64,000 nt of DNA from an uncultured Lachnospiraceae bacterium (lineage in GTDB: Bacteria > Bacillota > Clostridia > Lachnospirales > Lachnospiraceae), in NCBI GenBank assembly GCA_910585605.1, contig CAJUFL010000003.1, positions 1 to 64,000 of the forward strand, given 5' to 3'. The position numbers and the translations under genes were made by a program. This document shows, piece after piece, positions 42,533-51,633 of the stretch (within the stretch, counting starts at the first letter, position 1; each line of letters begins with the position of its first letter). The notes beneath the pieces were generated by a model. It was not told where the DNA came from and did not search any database. It worked only from the letters and a program-made list of their open reading frames with translations.

Positions 42533-43984
42533 TTATGCCATATAGCTGACACTGCTTCCAGAAGCCTTCATTTTTTCAACTTCAGCCTCTTCTTCGATAG
42601 AAATCTCTTCATCTGACTCTGACAGATTCATTTTTCTTCTGTTTCTTCCTGTGCTTCTCTGTTCATTTGCCATCTGCTCTTCGTTCCCACGCTCGAAGCC
42701 GGTAGTTGAAACCATAACTTCTATCGCTTCGACTTTCAGATTCTGATGCTGCATTGCATCCTTCAGATTAGTAAGACCACCTTCAATTGCCTGTTTTGCA
42801 GCTTCTGTTTCTGCTACAATTCTGGCCGTCATAATACCATCTTTAGAAATAACCTGTATCTGGATTTTACCTAAATGCTCCGGATAAAGCTGTAATTCCA
42901 TTGAAGATGTATCCTGATTCATATTGACACGAACCTGTTCTACAATCTGTTCAATCACATCCATTGCTCTAACAGGTTCTTCTCCCAAAGCAGCAGCCTC
43001 ATCTATCTGACCTACTGCATCGTGAATTGCCTGCAAAATTGGATTTTCAAAAGCTTTGATATCCTTTGTCATGGTCTCTTCCAAATTATCTGACGCATGT
43101 TCCTGCATCTGACCGGAAGCACTCTGATTTTTGGCAAATAATGAATCCTGCATTCCCTGATCATCTTTACGTGAAACAATCACCTCTGGCTCGTTTTCCA
43201 TATCTGCTTCTTCTGATATGAATTCCGAAGGATCATATTCTTTGTCCTCAGCTAGTTCCTTCCAATCAGGCGTCTCTAAAAGAATTTCTTTTCCATCTGC
43301 TTTTTCCATAAGTTCCAAAACATTTTTAAGGTCCAATTCTTCCCAGCCATTTTCCTGCAATATCTGGTTGAACTCTTCCTCAAACTGCTGCCATGCCTGA
43401 TTCAGATTTTCATCTGTAAGCAAATCTGAAACATCTGCCGATTGGAGTTTTAAGAAAAATTCCTTTAAACCTATAGGGGTCATTAAATCGGAAATTTCCA
43501 TTCCCAAAGCATTTAACTGTGCTTCCACATCCTTAGCAGACAAACCTAACTGCTGCATTATCATCTGCAAAATATCACTAACTGTTTCAAGCGCTGCGGA
43601 TATCTCTTCATCTGTCAGTTCTTCACTTTCTTTGGTAACATCCCCGGTCATAGACACATTTTCCATTTCCGCATCTTCTGTTACCGTCTGTCTTTTATCT
43701 GTGCTATCTGTTACTGATTTTTCCGGCTCTATACCGTCTGCTGTAGCTTTTTCTGATTTTACTGACGAATCTCTCTGAGCCGCAAGGTTATTTACTTTGG
43801 AAACATCCTGCCCATTTTCTTTCATAAATGCATTTTTATTGACATCCGCTTTAGACTGGGCAAAAATATTCGCAAAACTCAAAGAATCTGTATCCTTACC
43901 GGTCTTGGAAGTATTCTTTTCATTACCGGTCTGCATTCCAATCGTCATAAGATTAGACGCATTTACTTTTTCCTTTACCTGCAT
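42533..43984 (-). CDS. fliK: FliK, hook-length control protein
   Basis: 483 aa. The C-terminal Flg_hook domain is recognised from MELQLYPEHLGKIQIQVISK and AETEAAKQAIEGGLTNLKDAM. The N-terminal ~330 residues are acidic, Gln/Glu-rich and probably extended, as expected of a molecular ruler. It measures hook length and switches FlhB. I choose ATG 43984, which has AAAGGAGG 6 nt upstream, over the frame extension to 44020. The family is variable in length and sequence, and order in the cluster supports it. Confidence 0.93.
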   Translation of the reverse strand: MQVKEKVNASNLMTIGMQTGNEKNTSKTGKDTDSLSFANIFAQSKADVNKNAFMKENGQDVSKVNNLAAQRDSSVKSEKATADGIEPEKSVTDSTDKRQTVTEDAEMENVSMTGDVTKESEELTDEEISAALETVSDILQMIMQQLGLSAKDVEAQLNALGMEISDLMTPIGLKEFFLKLQSADVSDLLTDENLNQAWQQFEEEFNQILQENGWEELDLKNVLELMEKADGKEILLETPDWKELAEDKEYDPSEFISEEADMENEPEVIVSRKDDQGMQDSLFAKNQSASGQMQEHASDNLEETMTKDIKAFENPILQAIHDAVGQIDEAAALGEEPVRAMDVIEQIVEQVRVNMNQDTSSMELQLYPEHLGKIQIQVISKDGIMTARIVAETEAAKQAIEGGLTNLKDAMQHQNLKVEAIEVMVSTTGFERGNEEQMANEQRSTGRNRRKMNLSESDEEISIEEEAEVEKMKASGSSVSYMA

Positions 43985-44024
43985 GTTTTTCCTCCTTTCC
44001 TTAATAGTATATATTATCAAGTGG

Positions 44025-44789
44025 TTATGGCATAAGCTTCTTAGTTACATTTGCCGCAAAATCCGGATCCATCTGATCCATTATTTTGGCTCTCTTATCT
44101 GCTTTCATTGCCTCTAATATCTCTGCAACCGTATCCAGATCATTTTTCATCTTTTCCAACACGGCAGCAGCTTCTGCCGGCTTCATATTTTCATATGTCT
44201 TGGCCAGCTCCTTAATATTGGAATCTGTTGACTGGTTGGAAAGAAGCTGTTTGTAAATAGCTTCTGCATGAGCTGCATCGATACTCTCATACCACTTAAT
44301 ATATGTATCGGCATCTGGAGCGTTTTCTCCATAGACTACTTCATTATAAAATTGTTCTTTTTGTTGCTGAAATTCATTCTGACCGTCTTCAAACACTTTA
44401 AGACGTTCTACCTGCTTTGTTAAGTCTGCATTTTCCTCTTTCAGCGATTTGTTATTTGTATTTAATTTGCTGTTCTCTTCCTTCAGCTTTTCAATCATTT
44501 CTTTTGCCTGGGAGAGTGTTGCAATCTCGTCTCCTTTTTCATTTTCCGCTGCCTCTTTCTCTAATTCCTCAGAAGACGGTGCCGGAAGAATTTTATTAAT
44601 TCCCGGAACATCTTTCAATATAGGTCGCAGTACGGAACTCCCGAATCCCCCTATATCAAACTTAATCAGAGCGGCAATAATTGCCAGCCACACAGCTACA
44701 ATCAAAATCACAAAAAAGACAGATAAAATCTTACTTCCAATATTCTCTTCATCATTTGTTCTCGTTTCTGACCTATTACGCTTTGCCAT
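44025..44789 (-). CDS. MotE/YlxF-like protein with MgtE-N-type domain
   Basis: 254 aa. A membrane span (about 23-44, VFFVILIVAVWLAIIAALI) is followed by a coiled coil (about 90-150, KEMIEKLKEENSKLNTNNK). A C-terminal domain (KELAKTYENMKPAEAAAVLE ... KIMDQMDPDFAANVTKKLM) resembles the MgtE_N-type helices of MotE/YlxF. MotE supports stator function or MotC folding in rhizobia; Bacillus YlxF sits at this exact place between fliJ and fliK. The function in this organism is not known. Confidence 0.85.
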   Translation of the reverse strand: MAKRNRSETRTNDEENIGSKILSVFFVILIVAVWLAIIAALIKFDIGGFGSSVLRPILKDVPGINKILPAPSSEELEKEAAENEKGDEIATLSQAKEMIEKLKEENSKLNTNNKSLKEENADLTKQVERLKVFEDGQNEFQQQKEQFYNEVVYGENAPDADTYIKWYESIDAAHAEAIYKQLLSNQSTDSNIKELAKTYENMKPAEAAAVLEKMKNDLDTVAEILEAMKADKRAKIMDQMDPDFAANVTKKLMP

Positions 44790-44795
44790 AAGACC

Positions 44796-45251
44796 CTACT
44801 CCTCTTCGTCTGCATTTTTATTATACTGGTAACTGACCAGTTGATCAATCTCTTTCATTTCTTCCTGATTCAATTCCTGTAAAAAAACTTCAAACTGGTT
44901 ATCCTTTAATTTCTCGTGTATCTTTCTTTCTTTTGTAGCCTCATTCATCAGTCTGACCGCTTCTTCCAGTTCCAGTTCGATCTGCATGATTACCATCTTC
45001 TGGTCTTCTATGTATTCATCCATCACCAGAATAGCTGTCTTGCACTGCTCTATCGCAAGGACATCAAGACGTTCAGACACCAGATGCCGGTATTCTGCAA
45101 AATATTCTTCTTTTCGACATTTTAACTGCTCCAGAACATCCTGTGCCTCATTGAGCCTCATACGGACTTCCATATAATGCTGCTTTGCCTGCTCTTCCAG
45201 TTTGTACTTAATATCCAGAATATTCTGCATACGATAGATAAATTTAGCCAC
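44796..45251 (-). CDS. fliJ: FliJ, flagellar export chaperone
   Basis: 151 aa, almost entirely helical coiled coil (KYKLEEQAKQHYMEVRMRL and onward), as in FliJ. It carries the FliI-FliH interaction and escorts chaperones. The start is the GTG at 45251 (VAKFIYRMQNILDIK) with CAGG upstream; the longer frame to 45287 overlaps fliI. Low complexity weakens family recognition, but position after fliI is decisive. Confidence 0.88.
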   Translation of the reverse strand: MAKFIYRMQNILDIKYKLEEQAKQHYMEVRMRLNEAQDVLEQLKCRKEEYFAEYRHLVSERLDVLAIEQCKTAILVMDEYIEDQKMVIMQIELELEEAVRLMNEATKERKIHEKLKDNQFEVFLQELNQEEMKEIDQLVSYQYNKNADEEE

Positions 45252-45267
45252 AATCAAAACCTGCCTT

Positions 45268-46587
45268 TTAACCTGCTTGCACCTCATCGAAAATACCCGA
45301 AAGCATATTTATTTCTTCCTCAAACAGATATTTACTGTCCACATCCTGCATTAAAAACTCATTTACCTGATTAATCTTAGAAATCGCAAAATCAATCTCC
45401 GGATTGGAACCGGATTTGTATGCCCCGATATTTATTAAATCCTCTGCTTCATTATAAGTTGCAAGGACATTTTTCAGTCTGCCGGCTGCCTCTTTATGCT
45501 CCTTTGCTGCAATTCCACTCATACATCTTGAAATGCTCTGCAGCACATCAATAGCCGGATAATGGTTCTTATGTCCCAGTTTTCTGGAAAGCATAATATG
45601 ACCATCCAAAATACCTCGTGCAGCATCCGAAATCGGCTCATTAAAATCATCTCCATCTACCAGTACTGCATATATTCCCGTGATAGAACCCTTTTCTGAA
45701 TTTCCTGCACGCTCTAACACCTTGGGAAGCTCCGAATACACAGAAGGCGGATAGCCTCTGGTAACTGGCGGTTCTCCGGACGCAAGCCCGATTTCCCTTT
45801 GTGCCATGCAAAAACGTGTCATATTATCCATCATAAGAAGAACATCTTTGCCTTTATCCCTGAAATATTCAGCAATCGCCGTTGCTGTTTTGGCTGCTTT
45901 ATTACGAATCAATGCCGGTTTATCCGATGTAGCAATCACAAGAACGGAACGTTTCAGTCCTTCCTCACCAAGATCACGTTCAATAAACTCCCTGACCTCT
46001 CTTCCCCGCTCACCAATCAGTGCAATCACATTGATATCCGCCTTTGTATTTCTGGCAAACATACCCATCAAAGTAGATTTACCAACACCTGAGCCTGCAA
46101 ATATTCCAATTCTTTGTCCCTTTCCGACAGTAATCATTCCATCTACTGCTTTCACACCTAAGGGCAGTACCTCTGAAATCATCTTACGTCTTAATGCATC
46201 CGGTGGAGGTGCCTCAATAGGATATGTATCACTTAAATGGAATTCGGCACCGTCAAGCGGTCTGCCAAGACCGTCCAAAGCATGCCCTAACAGTTCCTCA
46301 CCCACAAATACTTTTAACGGTTCCTTAGTATTTTCAACTGTAGCTCCAAGTCCAATCCCCTCCACACTTTCAAAGGGCATCAAAAGAACACGACTGTCCC
46401 TGAAGCCAACCACTTCTGCCATTACTTCCTGTGTACCGTCTTTTGAAGTAATCTTGCACAAATCATTTAATTTGCAGGCAGGTCCCACTGACTCCACAGT
46501 AAGTCCCACAATTTTTGCCACCTTTCCAAGCTCCTTTACATAGGAACGGTGTGCCAAAGAAAAGTATGGCTCATAATTTATATCCAA
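45268..46587 (-). CDS. fliI: FliI, flagellum-specific ATPase
   Basis: 439 aa. IFAGSGVGKSTLMG at about 164-176 is the Walker A motif, VLLMMDNMTRF the Walker B, and VTRGYPPSVYSELPKVLERAG and GERGREVREF are the family signatures. It powers substrate delivery to the export gate. I choose the TTG at 46587: AGGTGAT, a perfect anti-SD match, lies upstream at good spacing. A GTG at 46596 is also possible and would add three residues. Confidence 0.96.
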   Translation of the reverse strand: MDINYEPYFSLAHRSYVKELGKVAKIVGLTVESVGPACKLNDLCKITSKDGTQEVMAEVVGFRDSRVLLMPFESVEGIGLGATVENTKEPLKVFVGEELLGHALDGLGRPLDGAEFHLSDTYPIEAPPPDALRRKMISEVLPLGVKAVDGMITVGKGQRIGIFAGSGVGKSTLMGMFARNTKADINVIALIGERGREVREFIERDLGEEGLKRSVLVIATSDKPALIRNKAAKTATAIAEYFRDKGKDVLLMMDNMTRFCMAQREIGLASGEPPVTRGYPPSVYSELPKVLERAGNSEKGSITGIYAVLVDGDDFNEPISDAARGILDGHIMLSRKLGHKNHYPAIDVLQSISRCMSGIAAKEHKEAAGRLKNVLATYNEAEDLINIGAYKSGSNPEIDFAISKINQVNEFLMQDVDSKYLFEEEINMLSGIFDEVQAG

Positions 46588-46596
46588 ACAAATCAC

Positions 46597-47484
46597 CTAT
46601 TCTTTAATCATTAATCTAAGTGCCTTTATCAGATTATCCATCTGAACATCCAGACTGATATCAACAATTCCGTTATCCGTTTCAATCAGACATTGTCTTG
46701 CTTCAAGCTTTGCGTCCTCAAATACCTCTAATTGTATATTAGGATTCAAAGCTCCGTAAATCTCATCTTTTTTTTCTGATATTTCATTATAGTCATCACT
46801 GGATACCTTGATCACAAAATGTTTACTATTATCCAAGTCTCTCATTGCAGAATTAATCATGTAGAGTAATACATCTCGTTGCTCCTCAACCACTACACCG
46901 GTAATATGAGGAATTAACTGACACAATAAATCAACCATCTGTTTTTCCGTAAATTTTACCAGTTCCTCTTCCGTTTCCTGTAGTTTGATTTCCATTTTAT
47001 GCCTGAGCTGCTCCAGTTCGGCTTTTTTCTCTTCTATCTCTTCTTCTGCGGACTGTAGACCCTCTGTGTATCCCTGCTGATGCCCCTCTTCAATCGCCTG
47101 TTCTTTTAAAGCCTCTATTTCATCATATGCCTTGGCACGAAGCTCTTCCGCTTCATCATGTGCACGGCTGATAATCGTTTCAGCTTCACTTTTTGCCGAG
47201 ACCAGCACCTCTTCTGCCATTTGACGCAGTTCTTCAGATGAAGCTTCTGACACACCTGGAATATTGGCGGTATCCATCGTCAATACATCATCATCAAAAT
47301 CTTCTCCCGAAAGCTCCGCATCCAGAATCATGGCTTCTGCCAAAGCCTCTTCCACACTGTCCTGTCTTCTCGCCAAAGCCAGAGTATCATCCAGATTCTT
47401 AATAATCTTATTCTCATTAGCATCAATTACAAGTGTATTATCCTGGGAAAATGCTATAAACCCCGATTTAATCAGATTAGACAA
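46597..47484 (-). CDS. fliH: FliH, FliI regulator
   Basis: 295 aa from a TTG start at 47484 (SNLIKSGFIAFSQD). GGAGGTGA, which lies inside the end of fliG, is 11 nt upstream. A long helical Glu/Ala/Lys-rich middle (about 95-170, LRQMAEEVLVSAKSEAETII onward) leads to the C-terminal HrpE/YscL-like domain (MVDLLCQLIPHITGVVVEEQ). It holds FliI inactive and links it to FliN/FliY. The frame could also begin at GTG codons upstream; the choice is not certain. Confidence 0.92.
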   Translation of the reverse strand: MSNLIKSGFIAFSQDNTLVIDANENKIIKNLDDTLALARRQDSVEEALAEAMILDAELSGEDFDDDVLTMDTANIPGVSEASSEELRQMAEEVLVSAKSEAETIISRAHDEAEELRAKAYDEIEALKEQAIEEGHQQGYTEGLQSAEEEIEEKKAELEQLRHKMEIKLQETEEELVKFTEKQMVDLLCQLIPHITGVVVEEQRDVLLYMINSAMRDLDNSKHFVIKVSSDDYNEISEKKDEIYGALNPNIQLEVFEDAKLEARQCLIETDNGIVDISLDVQMDNLIKALRLMIKE

Positions 47485-48484
47485 CGATCTCGTCACCTCC
47501 ACCACGAGAAATAACAATCTCTCCAGTATCTTCTAACTTCCTGATGATATTTACAATCTTCTGCTGTGCTTCCTCTACATCCTTCAGTCTTACCGGACCC
47601 ATATATTCCATATCTTCCTTGATCATAGTAGACAGACGGGAAGATAAATTGCTGAAAATACAATTTTGAACATCCTCATTCGCATTCTTAAGAGCTGTTG
47701 CAAGTTCATTATTATCCACTTCACGCAGAACTGTCTGGATTGCACGGCTATCAAGAGTAAGGATATCTTCAAATACAAACATCTTACGTCTGATTTCATC
47801 TGCAAGTTCAGGTTCTTCAACCTCTAACGTCTCCATAATATGTTTCTCTGTACTACGGTCAACCGTATTCAAAATAGAAACAATGGCATCTACACCACCC
47901 ACAATGGTGTAATCCTGATTGACCAGAGAAGAAAGCTTCTTTTCCAATATTTTTTCCACCTCTTTGATGACATCCGGACTGGTTCGATCCATCAATGCAA
48001 TACGTCTCGCAACATCAGCCTGCTTTTCTAACGGAAGTGCACCCACCACCGCCGCCGCCTGACTAGACGGAAGATATGCCAGAATAAGGGCAATTGTCTG
48101 TGGATGCTCATCCTGTATAAAGTTAAGAAGCTGGGACGGATCCGCTTTTCGTACAAATTCAAACGGCCGTACCTGTAAGGATGCTGTAAGTCTGCCTATA
48201 ACATCCTTCGCCTTATCTTCTCCTAATGCTTTATCCAGCAGATCTTTTGCATATCCGATACCACCCTCGGCAATATACTGCTGAGCAAGACAGATTTCAT
48301 AAAACTCCTCCATCACACTTTCCTTCACATCAGGAGATACACTTCTTGTATTTGCAATTTCCAGTGTCAGGGATTCAATCTCGTCTTCTTTTAAATGTTT
48401 AAAAACAGTTGCTGATTTTTCCGGACCCAAAGAAATCAATAAAATAGCTGCTTTCTGGATTCCTGACATTTCTTCATCATTCAT
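47477..48484 (-). CDS. fliG: FliG, flagellar motor switch protein
   Basis: 335 aa, normal length. N-terminal IQKAAILLISLGPEKSA, middle FIQDEHPQTIALIL (EHPQT motif) and C-terminal torque helix region (MFVFEDILTLDSRAIQTVL with DNNELATALKN) are all present. It converts stator action to rotation and sits on FliF. GGAGGAG precedes ATG 48484. The stop overlaps fliH. Confidence 0.96.
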   Translation of the reverse strand: MNDEEMSGIQKAAILLISLGPEKSATVFKHLKEDEIESLTLEIANTRSVSPDVKESVMEEFYEICLAQQYIAEGGIGYAKDLLDKALGEDKAKDVIGRLTASLQVRPFEFVRKADPSQLLNFIQDEHPQTIALILAYLPSSQAAAVVGALPLEKQADVARRIALMDRTSPDVIKEVEKILEKKLSSLVNQDYTIVGGVDAIVSILNTVDRSTEKHIMETLEVEEPELADEIRRKMFVFEDILTLDSRAIQTVLREVDNNELATALKNANEDVQNCIFSNLSSRLSTMIKEDMEYMGPVRLKDVEEAQQKIVNIIRKLEDTGEIVISRGGGDEIVV

Positions 48485-48511
48485 TGCTTCTCCTCCAAAC
48501 CTATCTATTCC

Positions 48512-50128
48512 TTATTCCCATTCCTCATTCAGCCAATTACGCAGTAATAATGCAACCTCTTCCGGATTTTCTTCCACAAAACGCTCAATCTGCTGTCTGG
48601 TAGCTGATTTGTCGCTAAATTCAATATCCTCTAAGCTCTGGTTTTCCTTAGTAGTAGCCAATAAGGCTTCCACGGAAAGCTCTGGTTCTAATTCCGTTAT
48701 CTCTACCGGTTTCAAACCCTTGAATACTACAAAACAGAGCAGGGCAACTATTAAAATTGCAAGGATAAACTGAAGATAATTCGTTGCCATCTCCGCAGCA
48801 CTGGTTTCCTTTGGATAAAACAGCGGAACTTCATATGCATGAATCCCGATATCCTCCGCAGCAATTCCTGTCGCTTTCTCAATCAATGTATATAACTCCT
48901 GATCAATCTCAACAGCCTTTCTCTCATCATTTTCTTCCTGAAAAGCCTCAAAACTGGTTCCTCTTAACTGACCGGCTTTTTTCATCTTCGCTTCATCATA
49001 AATTACATACCTGCTAAGAACTACTGCTATGGAAGAATTGTCCGTATTGACTCTGCCGACCGCTTTTTTGGTTTTCGTTATTGTAACACTGTCATTATAT
49101 TCTTCCTTGATTACATTCGCACTGCTGTTTCCCGCAGCACCAGCCAAAATCTCATAGTCATTTACCGTACCATCATTTGAATCCGTTCCTGGAATTCCTG
49201 ATGTACCGTCTGTATTTTCAGCATTATAATAATAATAGCTTGTTTTCGGTCCTGAATCGTCTTCTTCGTCTTCCGTGTAATGACGCTCATCCTGAATCTC
49301 CTCTTCGTCCAGTGTCAAATCCAGATTAGCAGTTACTTCAGCATCATTATATACACCCGAATTTACCAAAAGACTTCGTACCCTGTCTTCAAGATTCGTT
49401 GTAACTTCATTTGTTATCTTCATTGTCTGTGCTGCCGCACCCTTTGCTGTTGAAAGATCATTATCACCGCCAAACAGTAAAGCTCCAGTCTGGTCAATAA
49501 TCCGGACAGAGTTCGTTGTCTTATTCCCAAGAGAAGTCGCCACCATATTGGCAATTCCCTCTACACTCTCAGCAGAAAAATCACTGGTTGTAATCAACAA
49601 AACACTTGCTGTTGCCTCTTTGTTTTCAGACAATAATGAATTGGTGGAATCTGGAATGGTAATCTGTACAGATGCCTGTTTCACACCTTCTATCTGTTCC
49701 AGATCACTACTAAGATCATTTTGTGTGACAATCTTTTCCTTTAACTGCCTTTCACGGTCTGTCGTCGACATACTGTTATTAAACAGCCAGTCCCTGTCAT
49801 TATTTTTATTCGTAGCAATATTATTCTCTCCCAGTGCCAGTCTTGCCGCAGCTTCACTTTTCTCATCAACCGTAAAAGTAAGACCGTTGCCTGATACCGT
49901 AAACTTGATTCCTTTTTCGTTCAGAATCTCCTGTGCAGAGGCTGCATCTGTCGTGTTGTCGAAAGTTACCAGTTCCACATATTTCGTACGGTTAAGCATT
50001 ACAATAAGAACCACCAGTATAAAAATGACAGCCGCCGAAATAGATATAATTAATGTCTTTTGTTTACTTGTGAATCGATTCCAAAATTCGACCATTCTTG
50101 TTTGAATAGATTTTAATCTGTCTAACAT
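48512..50128 (-). CDS. fliF: FliF, MS-ring protein
   Basis: 538 aa. N-terminal span (about 27-46), YscJ/FliF ring-building motifs (VSGNGLTFTVDEKSEAAARLALG, EGVKQASVQITIPDSTNS), a variable extracellular region with Tyr/Asn/Asp-rich loop, C-terminal span (about 447-466) and a FliG-binding tail (RQQIERFVEENPEEVALLLR). It is the first structure of the basal body. Gap to fliE is 53 bp. Confidence 0.95.
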   Translation of the reverse strand: MLDRLKSIQTRMVEFWNRFTSKQKTLIISISAAVIFILVVLIVMLNRTKYVELVTFDNTTDAASAQEILNEKGIKFTVSGNGLTFTVDEKSEAAARLALGENNIATNKNNDRDWLFNNSMSTTDRERQLKEKIVTQNDLSSDLEQIEGVKQASVQITIPDSTNSLLSENKEATASVLLITTSDFSAESVEGIANMVATSLGNKTTNSVRIIDQTGALLFGGDNDLSTAKGAAAQTMKITNEVTTNLEDRVRSLLVNSGVYNDAEVTANLDLTLDEEEIQDERHYTEDEEDDSGPKTSYYYYNAENTDGTSGIPGTDSNDGTVNDYEILAGAAGNSSANVIKEEYNDSVTITKTKKAVGRVNTDNSSIAVVLSRYVIYDEAKMKKAGQLRGTSFEAFQEENDERKAVEIDQELYTLIEKATGIAAEDIGIHAYEVPLFYPKETSAAEMATNYLQFILAILIVALLCFVVFKGLKPVEITELEPELSVEALLATTKENQSLEDIEFSDKSATRQQIERFVEENPEEVALLLRNWLNEEWE

Positions 50129-50181
50129 ACTACATACTACTCCCCAACGGAACGCTTTCTCCGTTTATCTGTTTTAATGTA

Positions 50182-50496
50182 TTATACCTGCATATTCATC
50201 AGTTCTTTATATGCCTCAAGTGCTTTATTTGTAACCTTAACTGTATATTGCAGGGCTGTGCTCGCTTTAAACTGAATATCTGCGAGATCATGAATATTAT
50301 TTGAATATCCAAGTGCAAAATTAATCTCTGATTCCTCCGCTGCCTTTTGTAAACTGTCAGCTTCCTTATACATATTAATTGCAGAACTTAATAAATTATC
50401 AAAAGCCTCTCCATTATCCGTTGTAACCTTTGATAAACCATAATTTTCAATCAATGCATTTTGTACATTGTTATTCTGAATTGCAGAAACTGCCAT
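50182..50496 (-). CDS. fliE: FliE, MS-ring/rod junction protein
   Basis: 104 aa, typical FliE. SAINMYKEADSLQKAAEESE followed by GYSNNIHDLADIQFKASTALQYTVKVTNKALEAYKELMNMQV matches the family C-terminal half. It joins the MS ring and rod. GGTGG precedes ATG 50496. Confidence 0.93.
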   Translation of the reverse strand: MAVSAIQNNNVQNALIENYGLSKVTTDNGEAFDNLLSSAINMYKEADSLQKAAEESEINFALGYSNNIHDLADIQFKASTALQYTVKVTNKALEAYKELMNMQV

Positions 50497-50668
50497 TTGT
50501 GACCACCTTTCTAATTTCCATAATGTATTTCCTGAAATTTTGTATTTATCTTAACTTCTTATTTTGCTGCCGGTTAAACGACTAAACCTCTTATAACAGC
50601 TGCGTAACTCTTGCGGTATTCATTAAATACCTAAAATATATTACTGACCAGCCTCATCGCCTTTGGGA
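50497..50668 (-). other. 172-bp spacer between flgC and fliE with hairpin
   Basis: No gene is visible. On the minus strand GGTATT-TAATG-AATACC at 50615-50631 is a 6-bp hairpin, and the rest is AT-rich. There is no U-run, so it is not a terminator. The gap is long for this operon and could hold an mRNA-processing site. Confidence 0.45.
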
Positions 50669-51112
50669 TTACTGCTGGAACAGTTCCAACCCCTTCATAG
50701 CAACCGCCTTTGCCGCATTAAACGCCGTTGCATTTGCTTCAAAAGAACGACTTGCATCAATCAGATTTGTCATCTCTGTAACGGTATTTACATTCGGACG
50801 CATTACATATCCATTCTCATCGGCATCCGGATGATCCGGATCATATACCATTGCCCCTTCTGTAGTATCCTCCACAATGGCCGATATCTTAACTCCCTTT
50901 GCATGATACGTCTCTAATCTGTTACTTAAAATATGATCAAAGGATGCATTGGAGTTCTCTTGAAACACCACAGTCTGGCGTCTGTAAACCCTCCCATTCT
51001 CATCTCTGGTCGTATTTACGTTAGCAATATTCTGGGAAATTATGTCCATTCTGGTACGCTGCGCCGTCATTCCTGATGCTGAAACATGTAACGCATTAAA
51101 AACTCCGCTCAT
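50669..51112 (-). CDS. flgC: FlgC, proximal rod protein
   Basis: 147 aa. FNALHVSASGMTAQRTRMDIISQNIANVNTT is the N-terminal rod domain and NVNTVTEMTNLIDASRSFEANATAFNAAKAVAMKGLEL the C-terminal partner helix. It builds the proximal rod with FlgB. The stop overlaps a weak CCAGC/GCTGG stem. Confidence 0.95.
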   Translation of the reverse strand: MSGVFNALHVSASGMTAQRTRMDIISQNIANVNTTRDENGRVYRRQTVVFQENSNASFDHILSNRLETYHAKGVKISAIVEDTTEGAMVYDPDHPDADENGYVMRPNVNTVTEMTNLIDASRSFEANATAFNAAKAVAMKGLELFQQ

Positions 51113-51127
51113 ATACTATCCCCTCCC

Positions 51128-51520
51128 TTAATTTGATAATACTGTTTTATATCTTGCATATTCCTGTCCAATCAGGGATACCAAAGTATTATATCTGATC
51201 TGATTTTCCGCCAGCATAGCCTCTTCGGTATCAGCATCCACATTATTACCATCTAAACGATAGGACAGTGTAGATGAATCTGTATATATCAATCCACCAA
51301 AATCCGATAAATGCGTATTTACTTCCGCAACCCTCTCCTCTAATGGATTCCCCCCTAGCAATGCCTGTTCCAGATAGTTTTCAAAAGAAACATCTTTTCT
51401 TTTATAATTAGGTGTATCTACATTTGCCAGATTATTTGTGATGATTTCATTTCTTGTGTTTGCCGCATCGGCTGCTTTGTTTAATACATTAATATAATTA
51501 TAAATATTCGTATTAATCAT
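51128..51520 (-). CDS. flgB: FlgB, proximal rod protein
   Basis: 130 aa. INVLNKAADAANTRNEIITNNLANVDTPNYKRKDVSFENYL is the conserved FlgB N-terminus. I use ATG 51520 because GGAGG is 7 nt upstream; an ATG two codons earlier is only 1 nt from that site. It is the first gene of the fla/che cluster and follows codY, as in Bacillus. Confidence 0.95.
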   Translation of the reverse strand: MINTNIYNYINVLNKAADAANTRNEIITNNLANVDTPNYKRKDVSFENYLEQALLGGNPLEERVAEVNTHLSDFGGLIYTDSSTLSYRLDGNNVDADTEEAMLAENQIRYNTLVSLIGQEYARYKTVLSN

Positions 51521-51583
51521 ATGCATTCCTCCTTCTTTTTTCAGACATAAAATATTCTAAGATACACTCTACATAGCAACAGC

Positions 51584-51615
51584 AAAGGACTTATGAGTAC
51601 GCCCACAAATCCTTT
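51584..51615 (-). promoter_or_regulatory. stable hairpin between codY and flgB
   Basis: Minus strand arms AAAGGATTTGTGGG and CTCATAAGTCCTTT pair over 14 bp with three wobble pairs and a CGTA loop. A similar AAAAGGATTTTGTGG lies directly upstream as a direct repeat. No U-run follows, so I treat it as a cis-regulatory element or a weak terminator of the codY transcript. Confidence 0.5.
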
Positions 51616-51633
51616 TATACCACAAAATCCTTT

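Noticed and set aside
45806..46543. 245-codon plus-strand frame inside fliI
   Set aside because: It is the antisense shadow of a highly conserved gene; Ser/Thr/Ile/Pro-rich composition is typical for such shadows.
51541..51560. CodY box in the flgB promoter
   Set aside because: The best alignment (around TGTCTGAAAAAA on the minus strand) matches only 9 of 15 positions.
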